From Xanthomonas hydrangeae (GTDB lineage: Bacteria > Pseudomonadota > Gammaproteobacteria > Xanthomonadales > Xanthomonadaceae), in the NCBI GenBank assembly GCA_905142475.1, contig LR990730.1:2046001-2110000 (forward strand): a stretch of DNA of 64,000 nt. Direction: 5' to 3'. Below, piece after piece: positions 18,293 to 29,527 of this stretch (its first letter is position 1; each line of letters opens with the position of its first letter). Both the position numbers and the translations under genes were made by a program. The notes beneath the pieces are model-generated. The model worked only from the letters and a program-made list of their open reading frames with translations. It ran no database searches and had not been told where the DNA came from.

Positions 18293-18583
18293 TGCGCAGA
18301 TCCGGTGGGAAAACGTGATTCTATCCGGCAATGCTCGCTGGCAATCCCGGTGGGGCATCGTGGTGGCACAGTGAGTCCGCACGCTGGCGCGAGACGTCAA
18401 AGAGCCATGCCGCCGGGCAACTCGCAGGAGCAACGGGCGCGACTCACGGAACCAGCCAGCAGCCATTCCAACCACCTAATCCATCGATCAATCTAACGGC
18501 CCACTGACCCTGCCGGCGGTGCCGCCTTGCCCCGGTGTCGCCCCGGCGGCTACCCTGCCTGCCTTTCCGCTGTACTGCCTACG

Positions 18584-20167
18584 ATGCCGCTCGCTCATTT
18601 TGCTTTGCGCCCATGGCCGGTTCTGGCACTGGTGGCGCTGATGTCTGTCGTCCCCGCTGCCCACGCCATTTCCAAACGCGACACGGAGAAGGCGGCCGTG
18701 CTCGATGCCCGCATGGCCGCCGCCGAAAAGCGTTATCGCGATGCGTTGGTGCTGGTGAACAACTCCGACCCCAAGGGCACTACCGAAGGCGATGCCGCGC
18801 TGGAGGACATGGAAGACGTCATCGATGCCTGCATCAAGCAGCGCGGCTGCCTGGTCGCCAATCAGCTGGCCACCTACAAGCGCCTGCTGAAGGCGCGCGC
18901 CGACGCCGAGGCCCCGGCCGCCGAAGACCCGGAAGACGACGACAGCTTGCTGCAGGCCGACCCGGATCATCTCGGCCCGGCGAACAACGGCGTGCCAGAA
19001 GCCGCACGTGCGGCCACGATGCTCAATGACCAGCGCCACGATTTCGACAAGATGGTGCAGTACAACCCGGCGGTGCAGGCCGGTATCCGCCGCTGGCTGA
19101 CCGACATGCGCCCGGCGCTGCTGACCAGCTACGAGAACTACAGCAACCTGCGCGGGGTGATGTGGCCGGAATGGCAGAAACGCGGCCTGCCCGAAGCGCT
19201 GCTGTTCGGCATCATGGCCAAGGAATCCAACGGCAAGGTGCACGCTAGCTCGCGCGCCGGTGCGGCGGGATTGATGCAGTTCATGCCGGCCACCGGGCGT
19301 CGTTTCGGGCTGGGCCCGGACGGCACCGGCTTCGACACGCGCTTCGATGCACGCAGTGCCGCCGAAGCCAGCGCCGCATACCTCAACGAGCGCATGGCCG
19401 GGCTCAACCGCAACATCGAACTGGCGCTGGCCGCCTACAACGGTGGCGAGGGCCGCGCAGCGCGCGTGTTCTCGCAGAGCGGCGGACGCGGGTTCTGGGA
19501 GCAGGACGTGTACAACCAGTTCCCGGCCGAAACCAAGGACTACGTGCCGATGGTGATCGCCGCAGCTTGGATCTTCCTGCATCCGCGCCAGTACGGCGTG
19601 GATTTCGCCAAGCTCGACGCGCAGCCGGCCACGCTCAAGCTCGCCAAGTCGACGACCATCTACGAGCTCACCATTTGTCTGGGCAGCATGGGCACGCGCG
19701 ACGGCTATATGCGTGCATTGCGCAATCTCAATCCGCGCTATGAATCCGATGGCTGGATTCCGGCCGGCACCGTCATCAATGCCACCAACCGCATCGCCAG
19801 CCTGTACACGCGCTACTGCGTCAACGGCCCGCGTGCGGATCTGGCGCGCACGCTGATCACTGCCGACCTCAACAGTGCGATCGTGCGCAGCAGCGGCGCC
19901 CCCGAGTACGTGCCCAGCGTGGCAGTAGGCGATGTCAGCCCGATGGCCGGCGTGCCGACCACCGTGGCGACCGGCCAGCCGGTCGTCGCCAAGCCCAAGG
20001 CCAAGCAGGCGCGCAGCTACACCGTCGCCAAGGGCGACACGCTCGGCCGCGTCGCGCAGAAGTATCAGTGCGAGATCAAGGAGCTGGCCAAGGCCAATCG
20101 CCTGAAGGCGCCGGGCTATGCGCTCAAGCCGGGGCAGAACATCAAGCTGGCGGGCTGTGACCGCTGA
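18584..20167 (+). CDS. MltD-like membrane-bound lytic murein transglycosylase
   Basis: 527 aa. Cleaves peptidoglycan glycan strands, forming 1,6-anhydro ends. The start at MPLAHFALRP (18584) gives a clean signal peptide ending AHA (about residue 27). The lytic transglycosylase (SLT, GH23) domain has the catalytic Glu in IMAKESNGK (about residue 213), then AGAAGLMQFMPATGRRFGL and LALAAYNGGEG. A C-terminal LysM (SYTVAKGDTLGRVAQKYQ, about 478-522) binds the wall. The region 30-125 is helical and acidic. There is no lipobox, unlike E. coli MltD. Confidence 0.92.
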   Translation: MPLAHFALRPWPVLALVALMSVVPAAHAISKRDTEKAAVLDARMAAAEKRYRDALVLVNNSDPKGTTEGDAALEDMEDVIDACIKQRGCLVANQLATYKRLLKARADAEAPAAEDPEDDDSLLQADPDHLGPANNGVPEAARAATMLNDQRHDFDKMVQYNPAVQAGIRRWLTDMRPALLTSYENYSNLRGVMWPEWQKRGLPEALLFGIMAKESNGKVHASSRAGAAGLMQFMPATGRRFGLGPDGTGFDTRFDARSAAEASAAYLNERMAGLNRNIELALAAYNGGEGRAARVFSQSGGRGFWEQDVYNQFPAETKDYVPMVIAAAWIFLHPRQYGVDFAKLDAQPATLKLAKSTTIYELTICLGSMGTRDGYMRALRNLNPRYESDGWIPAGTVINATNRIASLYTRYCVNGPRADLARTLITADLNSAIVRSSGAPEYVPSVAVGDVSPMAGVPTTVATGQPVVAKPKAKQARSYTVAKGDTLGRVAQKYQCEIKELAKANRLKAPGYALKPGQNIKLAGCDR

Positions 20168-20539
20168 CTTGCGGAAGCGGTATCGCGTCGGCGAGCTGCG
20201 GGCTGGACCCAGCTCCTGTAGGAGCGGGCCTGCCCGCGATGAAGCCGTCCCGGTAGCTCTAGGGTGGGCGGGCACGCTCTAAATTGGAGGCTGGGAGTGC
20301 GAAACGCGCCTGCGCCCGAACGTCATCGAGAATGCCTCATCGCGGCCAGGCCCGCTCCTACAACGGCATCGCTAGCCACATTTGCCGATCGCCGCATTCG
20401 GAGTGAATCTCGCTGGTGCACGAACGTCATCGAGAATGCCCGTCGCGGTCAGGCCCGCTCCTACAGCGGCGGAGTCGCTCGCCGCATTCGCCGATTGCCG
20501 CGTTGGGTGTGAAGCCGGAGGTGTCACGCGCCGCTGTAA
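20168..20539. repeat. Intergenic cluster of REP-like repeats
   Basis: 372 bp between convergent genes. One REP half (GTAGGAGCGGGCCTGCCCGC) lies at 20218-20239, with two reverse-orientation copies ending GGCCCGCTCCTAC at 20340-20361 and 20443-20464. The last two sit in a tandem duplication: CGAACGTCATCGAGAATGCC recurs at 20317 and 20421, 104 bp apart. No gene is visible. Confidence 0.75.
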
Positions 20540-21388
20540 TCAGCTTGTCTGGCGACGTGCGAGCGATTGTCCTAAGCGAACCGATGTCTCTGCAGCAAGT
20601 CCAGCTTCGAGCTTCGCGACACCTGGCGGCAGCAACACGATCACAGTAGACCCATAGTTGAAGCGCGCCATTTCCGCAAACCGCTCCAGCACGATGCCCT
20701 TGCCGCGATAATCCTTGCGCGTGATGCGATCGCCATAGCGCGGAATCTCCACGCCGCTCCACACCGTCTCCACGCCCGACACCAGCAGCGCGCCCACCAT
20801 CACCGAGGCCATCGGGCCGAAGTCGGTGTCGAAGTGACACACCAGACGCTCGTTGCGCGCGAACAAGCGCGGCACATTGCGCACCGCATCCGGGCCCACG
20901 CTGAACAAGCGGCCGGGCACATGCACGGTCTCGCGCAAGGTGCCGGTCCACGGCATGTGCACGCGGTGGTAGTCCTTGGGCGAGAGATAGACGGTGGCGA
21001 ACAGGCCATCGTTGAACGGCAGCGCCGCCTCGGCATCGCCAAGCAGTTCGGCGGCGGTGAACGACTGCCCCTTGGCCTGGAAGATGCGGCCGTTCTCGAT
21101 CGGGCCGAGCTGGCTGATGCGGCCGTCGGCAGGCATCAGCAGCGCCGCAGGATCGGCATCGGGCACGCGTGCGCCCGGCTTCAAGGCGCGGGTGAAGAAC
21201 GCATTGAAGGTGGGATAGGCGCGCGGGTCCGGTTCCAGTGCTTCGCTCAGGTCCACGCCGAACTTGCGCGTCACCGTGTCGATCAACCATTGCTTGGTGG
21301 ATGGTGTCTCGGAATAGGCCAGCGCACGCGCCATTGAGGACAGCAACCGGTGCGGCAGCACGTAGGTCAGGGAAGTGACGAGACTCAC
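20540..21388 (-). CDS. psd: Phosphatidylserine decarboxylase proenzyme
   Basis: 282-aa inner-membrane enzyme making phosphatidylethanolamine from phosphatidylserine. It starts with GTG at 21388, overlapping the stop of the SCO1 gene (GTGA). Signatures: [33 protein letters not shown] and the self-cleavage site FNYGST, where Ser becomes the pyruvoyl group. The usual LGST reads YGST here. The long upstream frame in the same phase is a shadow of the SCO1 gene. Length matches the short proteobacterial Psd type. Confidence 0.94.
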   Translation of the reverse strand: MSLVTSLTYVLPHRLLSSMARALAYSETPSTKQWLIDTVTRKFGVDLSEALEPDPRAYPTFNAFFTRALKPGARVPDADPAALLMPADGRISQLGPIENGRIFQAKGQSFTAAELLGDAEAALPFNDGLFATVYLSPKDYHRVHMPWTGTLRETVHVPGRLFSVGPDAVRNVPRLFARNERLVCHFDTDFGPMASVMVGALLVSGVETVWSGVEIPRYGDRITRKDYRGKGIVLERFAEMARFNYGSTVIVLLPPGVAKLEAGLAAETSVRLGQSLARRQTS

Positions 21389-22035
21389 GGAGCGGTTACC
21401 TTGGTCAGCTGTTGGAGGTCGGCGGCAATCGCCTTGGGGTCGAGCGGGGGGCGGATCAGGCCGGCCAGGCGGCCTTGCGGGTCGAGCACGGCGATGCCGG
21501 CCGAGTGATCCATGCTGTAGTCGTTGGGATTGTCCGCAAAACCCTTGCCCGGCACCTTCTGAAACACGAAGCCAAGTGCGGTGGCGAAGCGCTCCAGCGC
21601 CGGCACGTCGGCAGTGGCGGCCAAAGTGTCCTTGTGGAACGCATGCGCGTATTCGCCCAGGCGTGCCGGCGGGTCGCGCTGCGGGTCCACCGACACGAAC
21701 AGCACGCGCGGTCGTAGCCCATCCGGAATGCTTGCCCACTGCTGCTGTGCCACCGCCAGATCGGTCAAGGTGGTGGGGCAGACGTCCGGGCAAAAGGTAA
21801 AGCCGAGGAATACCAGCGTCCAATGCCCCTTCAGCTCACCGGGCACCAGCTGGGTACCATCGGACTGGCGCAGGCTGAACTGCGGCAGGGTGCGTGCTTG
21901 CGGATAAAAGGTGATGGTGCGGGTAGGCGGCCAGGGCGAGCTGGGCGCGGCGCCGAGAAACTTCTGGCCCAGCAACAGCCCCAGGCCGGCGGCCAGCGCC
22001 ACCAGCAGCACGATGCCGGTATTGCGATTGAACAT
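21385..22035 (-). CDS. SCO1/SenC-family copper chaperone
   Basis: 216 aa with one N-terminal membrane anchor ([19 protein letters not shown]) and a periplasmic thioredoxin-like domain. The copper site is CPDVC within [19 protein letters not shown] plus a distal His in [10 protein letters not shown]. Sco proteins deliver copper to cytochrome c oxidase or act in redox maintenance. It is the first gene of a two-gene unit with psd; no oxidase gene is in the window. Confidence 0.92.
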   Translation of the reverse strand: MFNRNTGIVLLVALAAGLGLLLGQKFLGAAPSSPWPPTRTITFYPQARTLPQFSLRQSDGTQLVPGELKGHWTLVFLGFTFCPDVCPTTLTDLAVAQQQWASIPDGLRPRVLFVSVDPQRDPPARLGEYAHAFHKDTLAATADVPALERFATALGFVFQKVPGKGFADNPNDYSMDHSAGIAVLDPQGRLAGLIRPPLDPKAIAADLQQLTKVTAP

Positions 22036-22080
22036 GGCGGTTTCCAGTGCAACGGACGCTCATGATACCGATCCGACCTC

Positions 22081-22086
22081 TATAAT
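22081..22086 (+). promoter_or_regulatory. -10 box ahead of prmB
   Basis: Perfect TATAAT 30 bp before the prmB ATG, in the short interval divergent from the SCO1 gene. No good -35 box is seen at the normal spacing. Confidence 0.35.
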
Positions 22087-22115
22087 CGGGGGCCGATTCC
22101 TCTTTAGTTGTTGCC

Positions 22116-23042
22116 ATGACTGCCGCCGCGGCCGACGAACTGCACACCATCATCGACCTGATCCGCTACGGCACCAGCCGTTTCAATGCAGCCGGTCTGA
22201 CCTTCGGTCATAGCTACGACAATGCGCTGGACGAGGCCACCCAGCTGGTCCTGCACAGCCTGCATCTGCCGCACGATCTGGGCCCGGCCTATGGCCAGGC
22301 GCGCCTGCTGCGCTCGGAAAAGGAGCAGGTGCTGGGCCTGTTCGAGCGCCGCATCAACGAGCGCGTGCCGGCGGCGTATCTGACCGGCGAGGCCTGGTTT
22401 GCCGGCCTGAGTTTCAAGAGCGATGCGCGCGCATTGGTGCCGCGCTCGCCGATCGCCGAGCTGATCGAAGCCGGCTTCGAGCCCTGGCTGGGCGGCCGCG
22501 AAGTCACCCGTGCGCTGGACCTGTGCACCGGCTCGGGCTGCATCGCCATCGCCATGGGCCACTACAACCCGCAGTGGGACGTGGACGGCGTGGACATCAG
22601 CGACGACGCGCTCGCACTGGCCGCCGAAAACAAGGCGCGCCTGCATGCCGACAACGTCACCCTGCTCAAGTCCGACCTGTTCGCCGGGCTGGGTGGCCGC
22701 CAGTACGACCTGATCGTCACCAATCCGCCGTATGTCACCAACGACGAAACCGACGCACTGCCGCAGGAATATTCCTATGAGCCGGAGCTGGGGCTGCGCG
22801 CAGGCGACGATGGCCTGGATCTGGTGCTGAAGATCCTGCGCGATGCGCCGCTGCACCTCAGCGAAGATGGCCTGCTGATCTGCGAAGTGGGCGAGTCCGA
22901 GCAGCACCTGATCAAGCTGCTGCCGGAAGTGGATCTGGCCTGGGTCGAGTTCAAGGTCGGGCAGATGGGCATCTTCGCGGTCGAATGCCGCGAGCTGATC
23001 GCGCACGGCGCGCGCATCGCCGAGCTGGCAAGTGCGCGCTGA
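22116..23042 (+). CDS. prmB: Ribosomal protein uL3 glutamine N5-methyltransferase
   Basis: 308-aa SAM-dependent methyltransferase that modifies a Gln of ribosomal protein L3. The catalytic NPPY (IVTNPPYVTND, near residue 202) and SAM loop LDLCTGSGCIAIAMG are present. N-terminal TIIDLIRYGTSRFNAAGLTFGH and the EYSYEPELGLRAGDDGLD segment point to PrmB rather than PrmC (HemK). The next gene overlaps its last 11 bases; aroC follows, as in many Gammaproteobacteria. Confidence 0.94.
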   Translation: MTAAAADELHTIIDLIRYGTSRFNAAGLTFGHSYDNALDEATQLVLHSLHLPHDLGPAYGQARLLRSEKEQVLGLFERRINERVPAAYLTGEAWFAGLSFKSDARALVPRSPIAELIEAGFEPWLGGREVTRALDLCTGSGCIAIAMGHYNPQWDVDGVDISDDALALAAENKARLHADNVTLLKSDLFAGLGGRQYDLIVTNPPYVTNDETDALPQEYSYEPELGLRAGDDGLDLVLKILRDAPLHLSEDGLLICEVGESEQHLIKLLPEVDLAWVEFKVGQMGIFAVECRELIAHGARIAELASAR

Positions 23043-23523
23043 ATCGTCGTCCACGCCGCGGCCGCAGTTGAGCGATCTGCTGTTGCTGGTGCCGGTGTCC
23101 ATCTTCGGTGTCGGCATTCCGCTCGGCCTGCTCGACGTGGTGTACCGCCTGTTCGACCCGATGTACGGCGGTCCCTGGCAACAGCGCTGGTTGAGCGCGG
23201 CGGCGGAGATCGGTTTTGGCCTGATGGCGTTTTTCGGCCTGGTCTCGGCCTGGATCGTGGTGGTCAGTTCGGATGCGACATTGCACGCGCATCGGCGCCG
23301 TACGCTGGTCGTGGCACTGGGCCTGCTGGTCGGCGTCGGCGCTGCGCTGTATCTGCTTGCCGATTGGCTGCTCAGCGGGCGTCACCGGCTGGATGTGTTT
23401 TTGCTGGTGTTCAGCGGCTTGTTCGCGGTGGCGCCGATGCTGGTGGCGGCACGTCATCTGCCGCGCCTGCTGCGCGCCATGCCACCTGCTGCAATGTTGA
23501 GAGGATGCCGTCATGGGCAGTAA
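23032..23523 (+). CDS. Small four-helix membrane protein
   Basis: 163 aa from GTG at 23032, overlapping both prmB (11 bp) and aroC (11 bp), which indicates translational coupling. It has about four membrane helices ([78 protein letters not shown]). No known motif is seen. Its place between prmB and aroC does not suggest a role. Confidence 0.7.
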   Translation: MRAESSSTPRPQLSDLLLLVPVSIFGVGIPLGLLDVVYRLFDPMYGGPWQQRWLSAAAEIGFGLMAFFGLVSAWIVVVSSDATLHAHRRRTLVVALGLLVGVGAALYLLADWLLSGRHRLDVFLLVFSGLFAVAPMLVAARHLPRLLRAMPPAAMLRGCRHGQ

Positions 23524-24616
23524 CAGTTTCGGCCGCCTGTTGACGGTCACCACCTTCGGCGAGTCGCATGGGCCGGCGATCGGCTGCGTGGTCGACGGTT
23601 GCCCGCCGGGCCTGGAGATCGCGCCGGAAGACTTCACCCACGATCTGCAGCGGCGTGCCTCCGGCAAGAGCCGGCATACCTCGGCACGCCGCGAAGCCGA
23701 CGACATCGAGATCCTGTCCGGCGTCTACGAAGGCCGCACCACCGGCACGCCGATCGGCCTGCTGATCCGCAACACCGATCAGCGCAGCAGGGACTACAGC
23801 AACATCGCCCAGCAGTTCCGCCCCGGGCACGCGGACTATACCTATTGGCAGAAGTACGGCATCCGCGATCCGCGTGGCGGTGGGCGTTCGTCCGCGCGCG
23901 AGACCACCATGCGTGTGGCTGCCGGCGTGATCGCCAAGAAGTGGCTCAAGCAGCGCCACGGCGTGCTGGTGCGTGGGTTCCTATCGCAACTGGGCGAGAT
24001 CCGTCCGACCGGGTTCGACTGGACTGCGGTCGAGGACAATCCGTTCTTCTGGCCGCATGCCGAGCAGGTGCCGGAGCTGGAAACCTATATGGATGCGCTG
24101 CGCAAGTCCGGCGATTCGGTCGGCGCGCGCGTGGACGTGGTGGCCGGAGGCGTGCCGCCGGGCTGGGGCGAGCCGATCTACGGCAAGCTCGATGCCGAAC
24201 TGGCTGCCGCGCTGATGAGCATCAATGCGGTCAAGGGCGTGGAGATCGGTGACGGTTTTGCCAGCGCTGCGCAGAAGGGTACCGAACACCGCGATCTGAT
24301 CACCCCGGAAGGCTTTCTCAGCAACCATGCCGGCGGCATCCTGGGCGGCATTTCCACCGGCCAGGCGATCACTGCCTCGATGGTGCTCAAGCCGACCTCG
24401 AGTCTGCGCCTGCCCGGCGCAACGGTGGATGCCGAGGGCGCCGTGGTAGATGTGATCACCACCGGTCGCCATGACCCCTGTGTGGGCATTCGCGCCACGC
24501 CGATCGCCGAGGCGATGATGGCCTTGGTATTGATGGATCAGGCCTTGCGTCATCGCGCCCAATGCGGCGATGTGGGTGAGGTGTCGCCACGTATTCCCGG
24601 TCAGCTCGATGTCTGA
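23513..24616 (+). CDS. aroC: Chorismate synthase
   Basis: 367 aa. Converts EPSP to chorismate with reduced FMN, the last step of the shikimate pathway, feeding trp genes elsewhere in the window. All three family signatures are present: [20 protein letters not shown] near the N-terminus, the [18 protein letters not shown] segment, and a C-terminal [19 protein letters not shown]. The ATG at 23513 follows GAGAGGATG. The next gene starts inside its end (8-bp overlap). Confidence 0.97.
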   Translation: MGSNSFGRLLTVTTFGESHGPAIGCVVDGCPPGLEIAPEDFTHDLQRRASGKSRHTSARREADDIEILSGVYEGRTTGTPIGLLIRNTDQRSRDYSNIAQQFRPGHADYTYWQKYGIRDPRGGGRSSARETTMRVAAGVIAKKWLKQRHGVLVRGFLSQLGEIRPTGFDWTAVEDNPFFWPHAEQVPELETYMDALRKSGDSVGARVDVVAGGVPPGWGEPIYGKLDAELAAALMSINAVKGVEIGDGFASAAQKGTEHRDLITPEGFLSNHAGGILGGISTGQAITASMVLKPTSSLRLPGATVDAEGAVVDVITTGRHDPCVGIRATPIAEAMMALVLMDQALRHRAQCGDVGEVSPRIPGQLDV

Positions 24617-25697
24617 GTCGCGGCGCGCCAAGGTGTGGGTCAGTCAGCCGCTGTTCGACGATGTCGTCGCGCAGCTGGGCGAACATTTCGAGCTGACCAC
24701 CACCGAGCGCGTCACCGCGTATTCGCCGGCTGACCTGGTCGCGCGACTGGCATCGCTGGACGGTGCCTTGATCACCCTCAACGAGCGTATCGGTGCGGCG
24801 GAAATCGCGTCCGCACCGCAGTTGCGCGCCATCGCCAACGTCGGTGTGGGCTACAACAATCTCGCTCTCGACGCGCTGAGTGCGGCCGGCATCCTGGCCA
24901 GCAACACGCCGGACGTGCTGACCGAAACCACCGCCGATCTCGGCTTCGCGTTGCTGATGGCCACCGCGCGCCGCATCACCGAGTCCGAGCGCTGGTTGCG
25001 CGATGGGCAGTGGGGGCAGTGGTCGTTCAAGACCATGCTCGGCGCCGATATCCACGGCAGCACGCTCGGTATTCTGGGCATGGGCCGGATCGGGCAGGGC
25101 ATCGCCCGCCGCGGTGCGCACGGTTTCGGCATGCGCGTGCTGTATCACAACCGTAGCCAGTTGCCGGCCGAGACCGAACAAACGCTCGGCGCGCAGTACG
25201 TGGATTTCGACACCTTGCTGGCGCAGTCCGATCACCTGGTCCTGGTGCTGCCGTACACCAAGCAGTCGCACCACATCATCGATGCTGCAGCGCTGTGCAA
25301 GATGCGCGCCACCGCCACGCTGGTGAACATCGCGCGTGGCGGCCTGGTCGATGAAATCGCGCTGGCCGATGCGCTCGCCAATGGACGCCTGGCCGGTGCC
25401 GGGCTGGACGTCTACGAGGGCGAACCGGTGGTTCGCCCCGAGTTGCTCGCCCTGCGCAATGTGGTGCTGACCCCGCATATCGGCAGTGCCAGCCTGGCAA
25501 CGCGCCGCGCCATGGTGCAGCTGGCGGTGGACAACCTGATCGCTGCGCTCGGCCAAGGCCCTAATGCCGGCCGTCCGCCCAGCGCACTCAATGCCGATGC
25601 AGTGGCCGCTGCCAAACAGGGCGGCGTGCACATGGATGCGAGCGCTGGCGAAGCGATCAAAACCGGCGCGATCAAAACCACCACGACCAAACGATAG
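24609..25697 (+). CDS. D-2-hydroxyacid dehydrogenase, glyoxylate/hydroxypyruvate reductase-like
   Basis: 362-aa NAD(P)-dependent cytoplasmic enzyme, start at [11 protein letters not shown] (24609). The dinucleotide-binding loop is [13 protein letters not shown]; the catalytic Arg is in [10 protein letters not shown], Glu in DVYEGEP and His in LTPHIGSAS. The pattern best fits GhrB/GyaR, which reduces glyoxylate or hydroxypyruvate. The C-terminal 40 residues beyond the family end are low-complexity ([16 protein letters not shown]). Overlap with aroC suggests co-translation. Confidence 0.9.
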   Translation: MSESRRAKVWVSQPLFDDVVAQLGEHFELTTTERVTAYSPADLVARLASLDGALITLNERIGAAEIASAPQLRAIANVGVGYNNLALDALSAAGILASNTPDVLTETTADLGFALLMATARRITESERWLRDGQWGQWSFKTMLGADIHGSTLGILGMGRIGQGIARRGAHGFGMRVLYHNRSQLPAETEQTLGAQYVDFDTLLAQSDHLVLVLPYTKQSHHIIDAAALCKMRATATLVNIARGGLVDEIALADALANGRLAGAGLDVYEGEPVVRPELLALRNVVLTPHIGSASLATRRAMVQLAVDNLIAALGQGPNAGRPPSALNADAVAAAKQGGVHMDASAGEAIKTGAIKTTTTKR

Positions 25698-25728
25698 GGA
25701 ACCTCCGCGGCCAGCTTTGGAGGTTCCC
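25697..25728 (+). terminator. Hairpin between dehydrogenase gene and asd
   Basis: GGGAACCTCC and GGAGGTTCCC pair perfectly over 10 bp with a 12-nt loop, starting at the stop codon of the dehydrogenase. There is no T-run, so it may stabilise RNA ends or act as an attenuating hairpin rather than a full terminator. Confidence 0.45.
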
Positions 25729-25783
25729 CGAACCCACTGCGCAAGCGCGTTCCCCTCTTTCCTCTTTCGATAAAGACAATCTC

Positions 25784-26809
<1,026 letters not shown>

Positions 26810-26824
26810 GCACGCTGCTCGTCA

Positions 26825-26892
26825 GTAGGAGCGCGCTGGCGCGCGACGGGGCTTTCCCAGCGATGCCTCGTCGCGCGCAAGCGCGCTCCTAC
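26825..26892. repeat. GTAG-type REP hairpin element
   Basis: GTAGGAGCGCGCTGGCGCGCGA at the left and TCGCGCGCAAGCGCGCTCCTAC at the right form near-perfect inverted arms around a 24-bp centre. This is the same family as 10420-10487. Placed just after asd, it could act as a 3' RNA hairpin. Confidence 0.8.
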
Positions 26893-27002
26893 CCAATACG
26901 CTGCCGATGGCCTGCTGCATGGATGCCGCATCGCGACGGCATGTGCACCCCCCGCGCGAGGTGGCCGACTTTTTCGCTCATTCAGCGGCTATATTGATGC
27001 CC

Positions 27003-28952
27003 ATGAAACATAGGGGCGGGGGCGCGATGCGTCCGATACAAGCGATAGGTGCGTTGCTGCTGATGGTCTGCAGTGGCACCGCCATGGCGTTAGGGTTGGG
27101 CGATATCCGGGTGCTGTCCAGGCCTGGGCAACCGCTGGTGGCCGAGATTCCGGTCATCTCCAACGAGCCGGGCGAACTCGACAACGCCCGTGTGGCGCTG
27201 GCATCGGCGACAACCTTCGCGCGGGTTGGCCTGGAGCGCCCGCAGGGATTGGTCAGCAGCCTGCAGTTCCAGTTCGCGCAGGATGCGCGCGGGCGTGCGG
27301 TGATCCGCGTGACCAGCAGCCAGGTGGTCGACCAGCCGGCGATCAACTTCCTGATCGAAGTGGAGTGGGGCCAGGGGCGTCTGGTGCGCGAGTATTCCGC
27401 GCTGGTCGATGCGCCCAACACCGCTGCTGCGATCGCCGGGCCGGCCATCGAGGCGCCGCGCGCCGGTGCCAACAATACGATCACCCGCCAGTCCCCGGTG
27501 TCGACGCCGGCTGCCGCAGGCGCCGATCAAAACACTGCCGCTACCGCACCAACTGCACGCCGCGGTGCAAGCCCCGCCGCTGCCGCGCAGGCCGGCGATG
27601 CATTGCCGGCGGTGCGCTCCGGCCAGACCTTGTCGGAAATCGCCGCCGCAGTGGCGCGCTCCAGCGGGCATTCGCTGGATCAGACCATGCTGGCGCTGTT
27701 GCGGACCAACCCCGAGGCCTTCATCGGCGGAAATATCAATCGCTTGAAGCAGGGCGCGGTGCTGCGGACGCCGCAGGAAGAGGCGCTGGCCCAGGTCGGT
27801 GCGGCCGAAGCGGCAGTGATGGTGCGCGAGCAGGCTGCCCAGTGGCGGCAGGCGCGTTCGGCGATTCCGCAGCCGGCCGACGCCGGCGCGGCTGCCGCGA
27901 CACCGCCTACAGCCGCAGCACCTGCTGCGCCCACCACTGCGGGGGCCGGCGCGCGGCTCGAGATCGCCCCGGCAGTGGCGAGTCAGACCAACACCGCCGG
28001 CGCCACGTCCGGCACCAGTGCCGAAGGCGAGGGCGAGATGGCGGCCAACCAACAGTTGCAACAGGCCAGGGAAGACATCGCCACCCGCGATGCGGAATTG
28101 CAGGATCTACGCACGCGCGTGGCCGATCTGGAAAAACTCAAGCAGCAACAGCAAGCCTTGATCGCAATGAAGAACACCGATCTGGCCGCCGCGCAGAAGC
28201 GCCTGTCGGAGACGCCGGCTGCGGCGGAGCAGGGCGGCGGTTTCCCGCTGTGGTTGATCGGCGGGCTGGTGTTGATCGTTGCGGCCGTGGTCGCATGGCT
28301 GGCTGCGCGTCGCCGCAAACCCTCGCCGCTGCCGCCGTTGCCGCGTCGTCAGTTCGACTTCGTGCCGGTGGGTGCTGCAGCCGAGACGGAAGAGCCGCAG
28401 GATGCCGAGCTCGCCACCCAGCCCAGCGAATATGACGTGGTGCACGAGACCGAATTCGAGCAGGCCAATCTGCGCGAAGACGAGCGCGCTTACGATGCGC
28501 AGCAGCCGCTGTCGGAAGTGTTGCGCCGCGAGCCGCTGCTGTCTGAGCCAGCGCCTGCGCCGGTCGTGGTCACCAGCGAGGATTGGCGGTCGTTGCGTGC
28601 AACGCCGCCGGTTCCGGTGGCTGTGCCGGAGTACGTCGAGCCAGCGCCTGCGCCGGAACTGGAGCCGGAGCCGGAGCACGCAATCAGCGATCTTCCGCCA
28701 GTCGCGCCGTCTGCAGCGGTTGCCACCCAGGACAGCCTGGATTTCGCGCAATCTCCCATTGCTCCCGCCGTGCCTGGCGCACAGACGTACAGGGAATTCA
28801 CGTCCGCAGGCCGCGATCGGCTGGAGCTGGCAGTGGCCTATATGGATCTGGGCGACAAGGACACCGCACGCGGTCTGTTGCTGGAAGTCGCCGCCACCGG
28901 CGATGAGGCTACTCGTGCCGAAGCGGCCGAATTGCTGGAGCAGCTGACATGA
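27003..28952 (+). CDS. fimV: FimV/HubP-family polar protein
   Basis: About 649 aa inner-membrane protein. FimV/HubP proteins bind peptidoglycan and organise the cell pole, including type IV pili. ATG at 27003 or 27027 gives a signal sequence ending TAMA; the longer frame to 26907 has no support. Order: N-terminal FimV domain (LGLGDIRVLSRPGQPL), LysM-like segment about 200-258, low-complexity Ala/Pro region, coiled coil about 345-400, membrane helix about 413-435 (WLIGGLVLIVAAVVAWLAA), acidic cytoplasmic tail and C-terminal FimV motif ELAVAYMDLGDKDTARGLL. No tpl or pil genes are adjacent. Confidence 0.9.
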   Translation: MKHRGGGAMRPIQAIGALLLMVCSGTAMALGLGDIRVLSRPGQPLVAEIPVISNEPGELDNARVALASATTFARVGLERPQGLVSSLQFQFAQDARGRAVIRVTSSQVVDQPAINFLIEVEWGQGRLVREYSALVDAPNTAAAIAGPAIEAPRAGANNTITRQSPVSTPAAAGADQNTAATAPTARRGASPAAAAQAGDALPAVRSGQTLSEIAAAVARSSGHSLDQTMLALLRTNPEAFIGGNINRLKQGAVLRTPQEEALAQVGAAEAAVMVREQAAQWRQARSAIPQPADAGAAAATPPTAAAPAAPTTAGAGARLEIAPAVASQTNTAGATSGTSAEGEGEMAANQQLQQAREDIATRDAELQDLRTRVADLEKLKQQQQALIAMKNTDLAAAQKRLSETPAAAEQGGGFPLWLIGGLVLIVAAVVAWLAARRRKPSPLPPLPRRQFDFVPVGAAAETEEPQDAELATQPSEYDVVHETEFEQANLREDERAYDAQQPLSEVLRREPLLSEPAPAPVVVTSEDWRSLRATPPVPVAVPEYVEPAPAPELEPEPEHAISDLPPVAPSAAVATQDSLDFAQSPIAPAVPGAQTYREFTSAGRDRLELAVAYMDLGDKDTARGLLLEVAATGDEATRAEAAELLEQLT

Positions 28953-29356
28953 GCCCGGCCATGGACAGCCTTGCCGCAGACAAGCGTGCCGCACGCGAGC
29001 GTCGCATCGATTACGTGGAGTTCGCCTCGATCGATCCGGACGCCAGCCGCGCGTTTTTCGAACAGGTTTTCGGCTGGCAGTTTCAGGCCTATGGCCCGGA
29101 TTACCTGGCCTTCAACGACGGGCGCCTGGACGGTGGTTTCTACCGTGCCATTGCGCCGGCAGCGGCCGAAGCGGGTCCGCTGGTAGTGCTGTATGCCGAC
29201 GACCTGGCGCCAGTGATCGAGCGTATACGTGCCGCAGGTGGCGAGATCGTCAAGCCGGTGTTCGGCTTCCCGGGCGGCAGCAGATTTCATTTCCGGGAGC
29301 CCGGTGGCACAACGCTGGCGGTGTGGTCCGAGCGCGCCGCCGCGCACGGCGACTGA
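28949..29356 (+). CDS. VOC (glyoxalase-like) family protein
   Basis: 135 aa. The ATG overlaps the fimV stop (ATGA). A single vicinal-oxygen-chelate fold: RIDYVEFASIDPDASRAFFE at the start of the first beta-alpha module, YLAFNDGRLDGGFYR, then SRFHFREPGGTTLAVWSE in the second. Such small members are often putative dioxygenase or resistance-like proteins without known substrate. The metal ligands are not obvious. Confidence 0.82.
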   Translation: MSPAMDSLAADKRAARERRIDYVEFASIDPDASRAFFEQVFGWQFQAYGPDYLAFNDGRLDGGFYRAIAPAAAEAGPLVVLYADDLAPVIERIRAAGGEIVKPVFGFPGGSRFHFREPGGTTLAVWSERAAAHGD

Positions 29357-29527
29357 CAAACCACTGCGCTCAGCGTCAGGCGCGCGCGGTCGGTGCCCGG
29401 TGCGGTATCGCCACTCCTCACACTGGTGCTTGCGCGCGGTTTGCGCCCTCATTGAAGATCGCTCGCGACGCTTTGCCGGCCGCGCTTGGTCCGCACACTC
29501 AATCGATTCGACAACAGGCAGGTTCCG

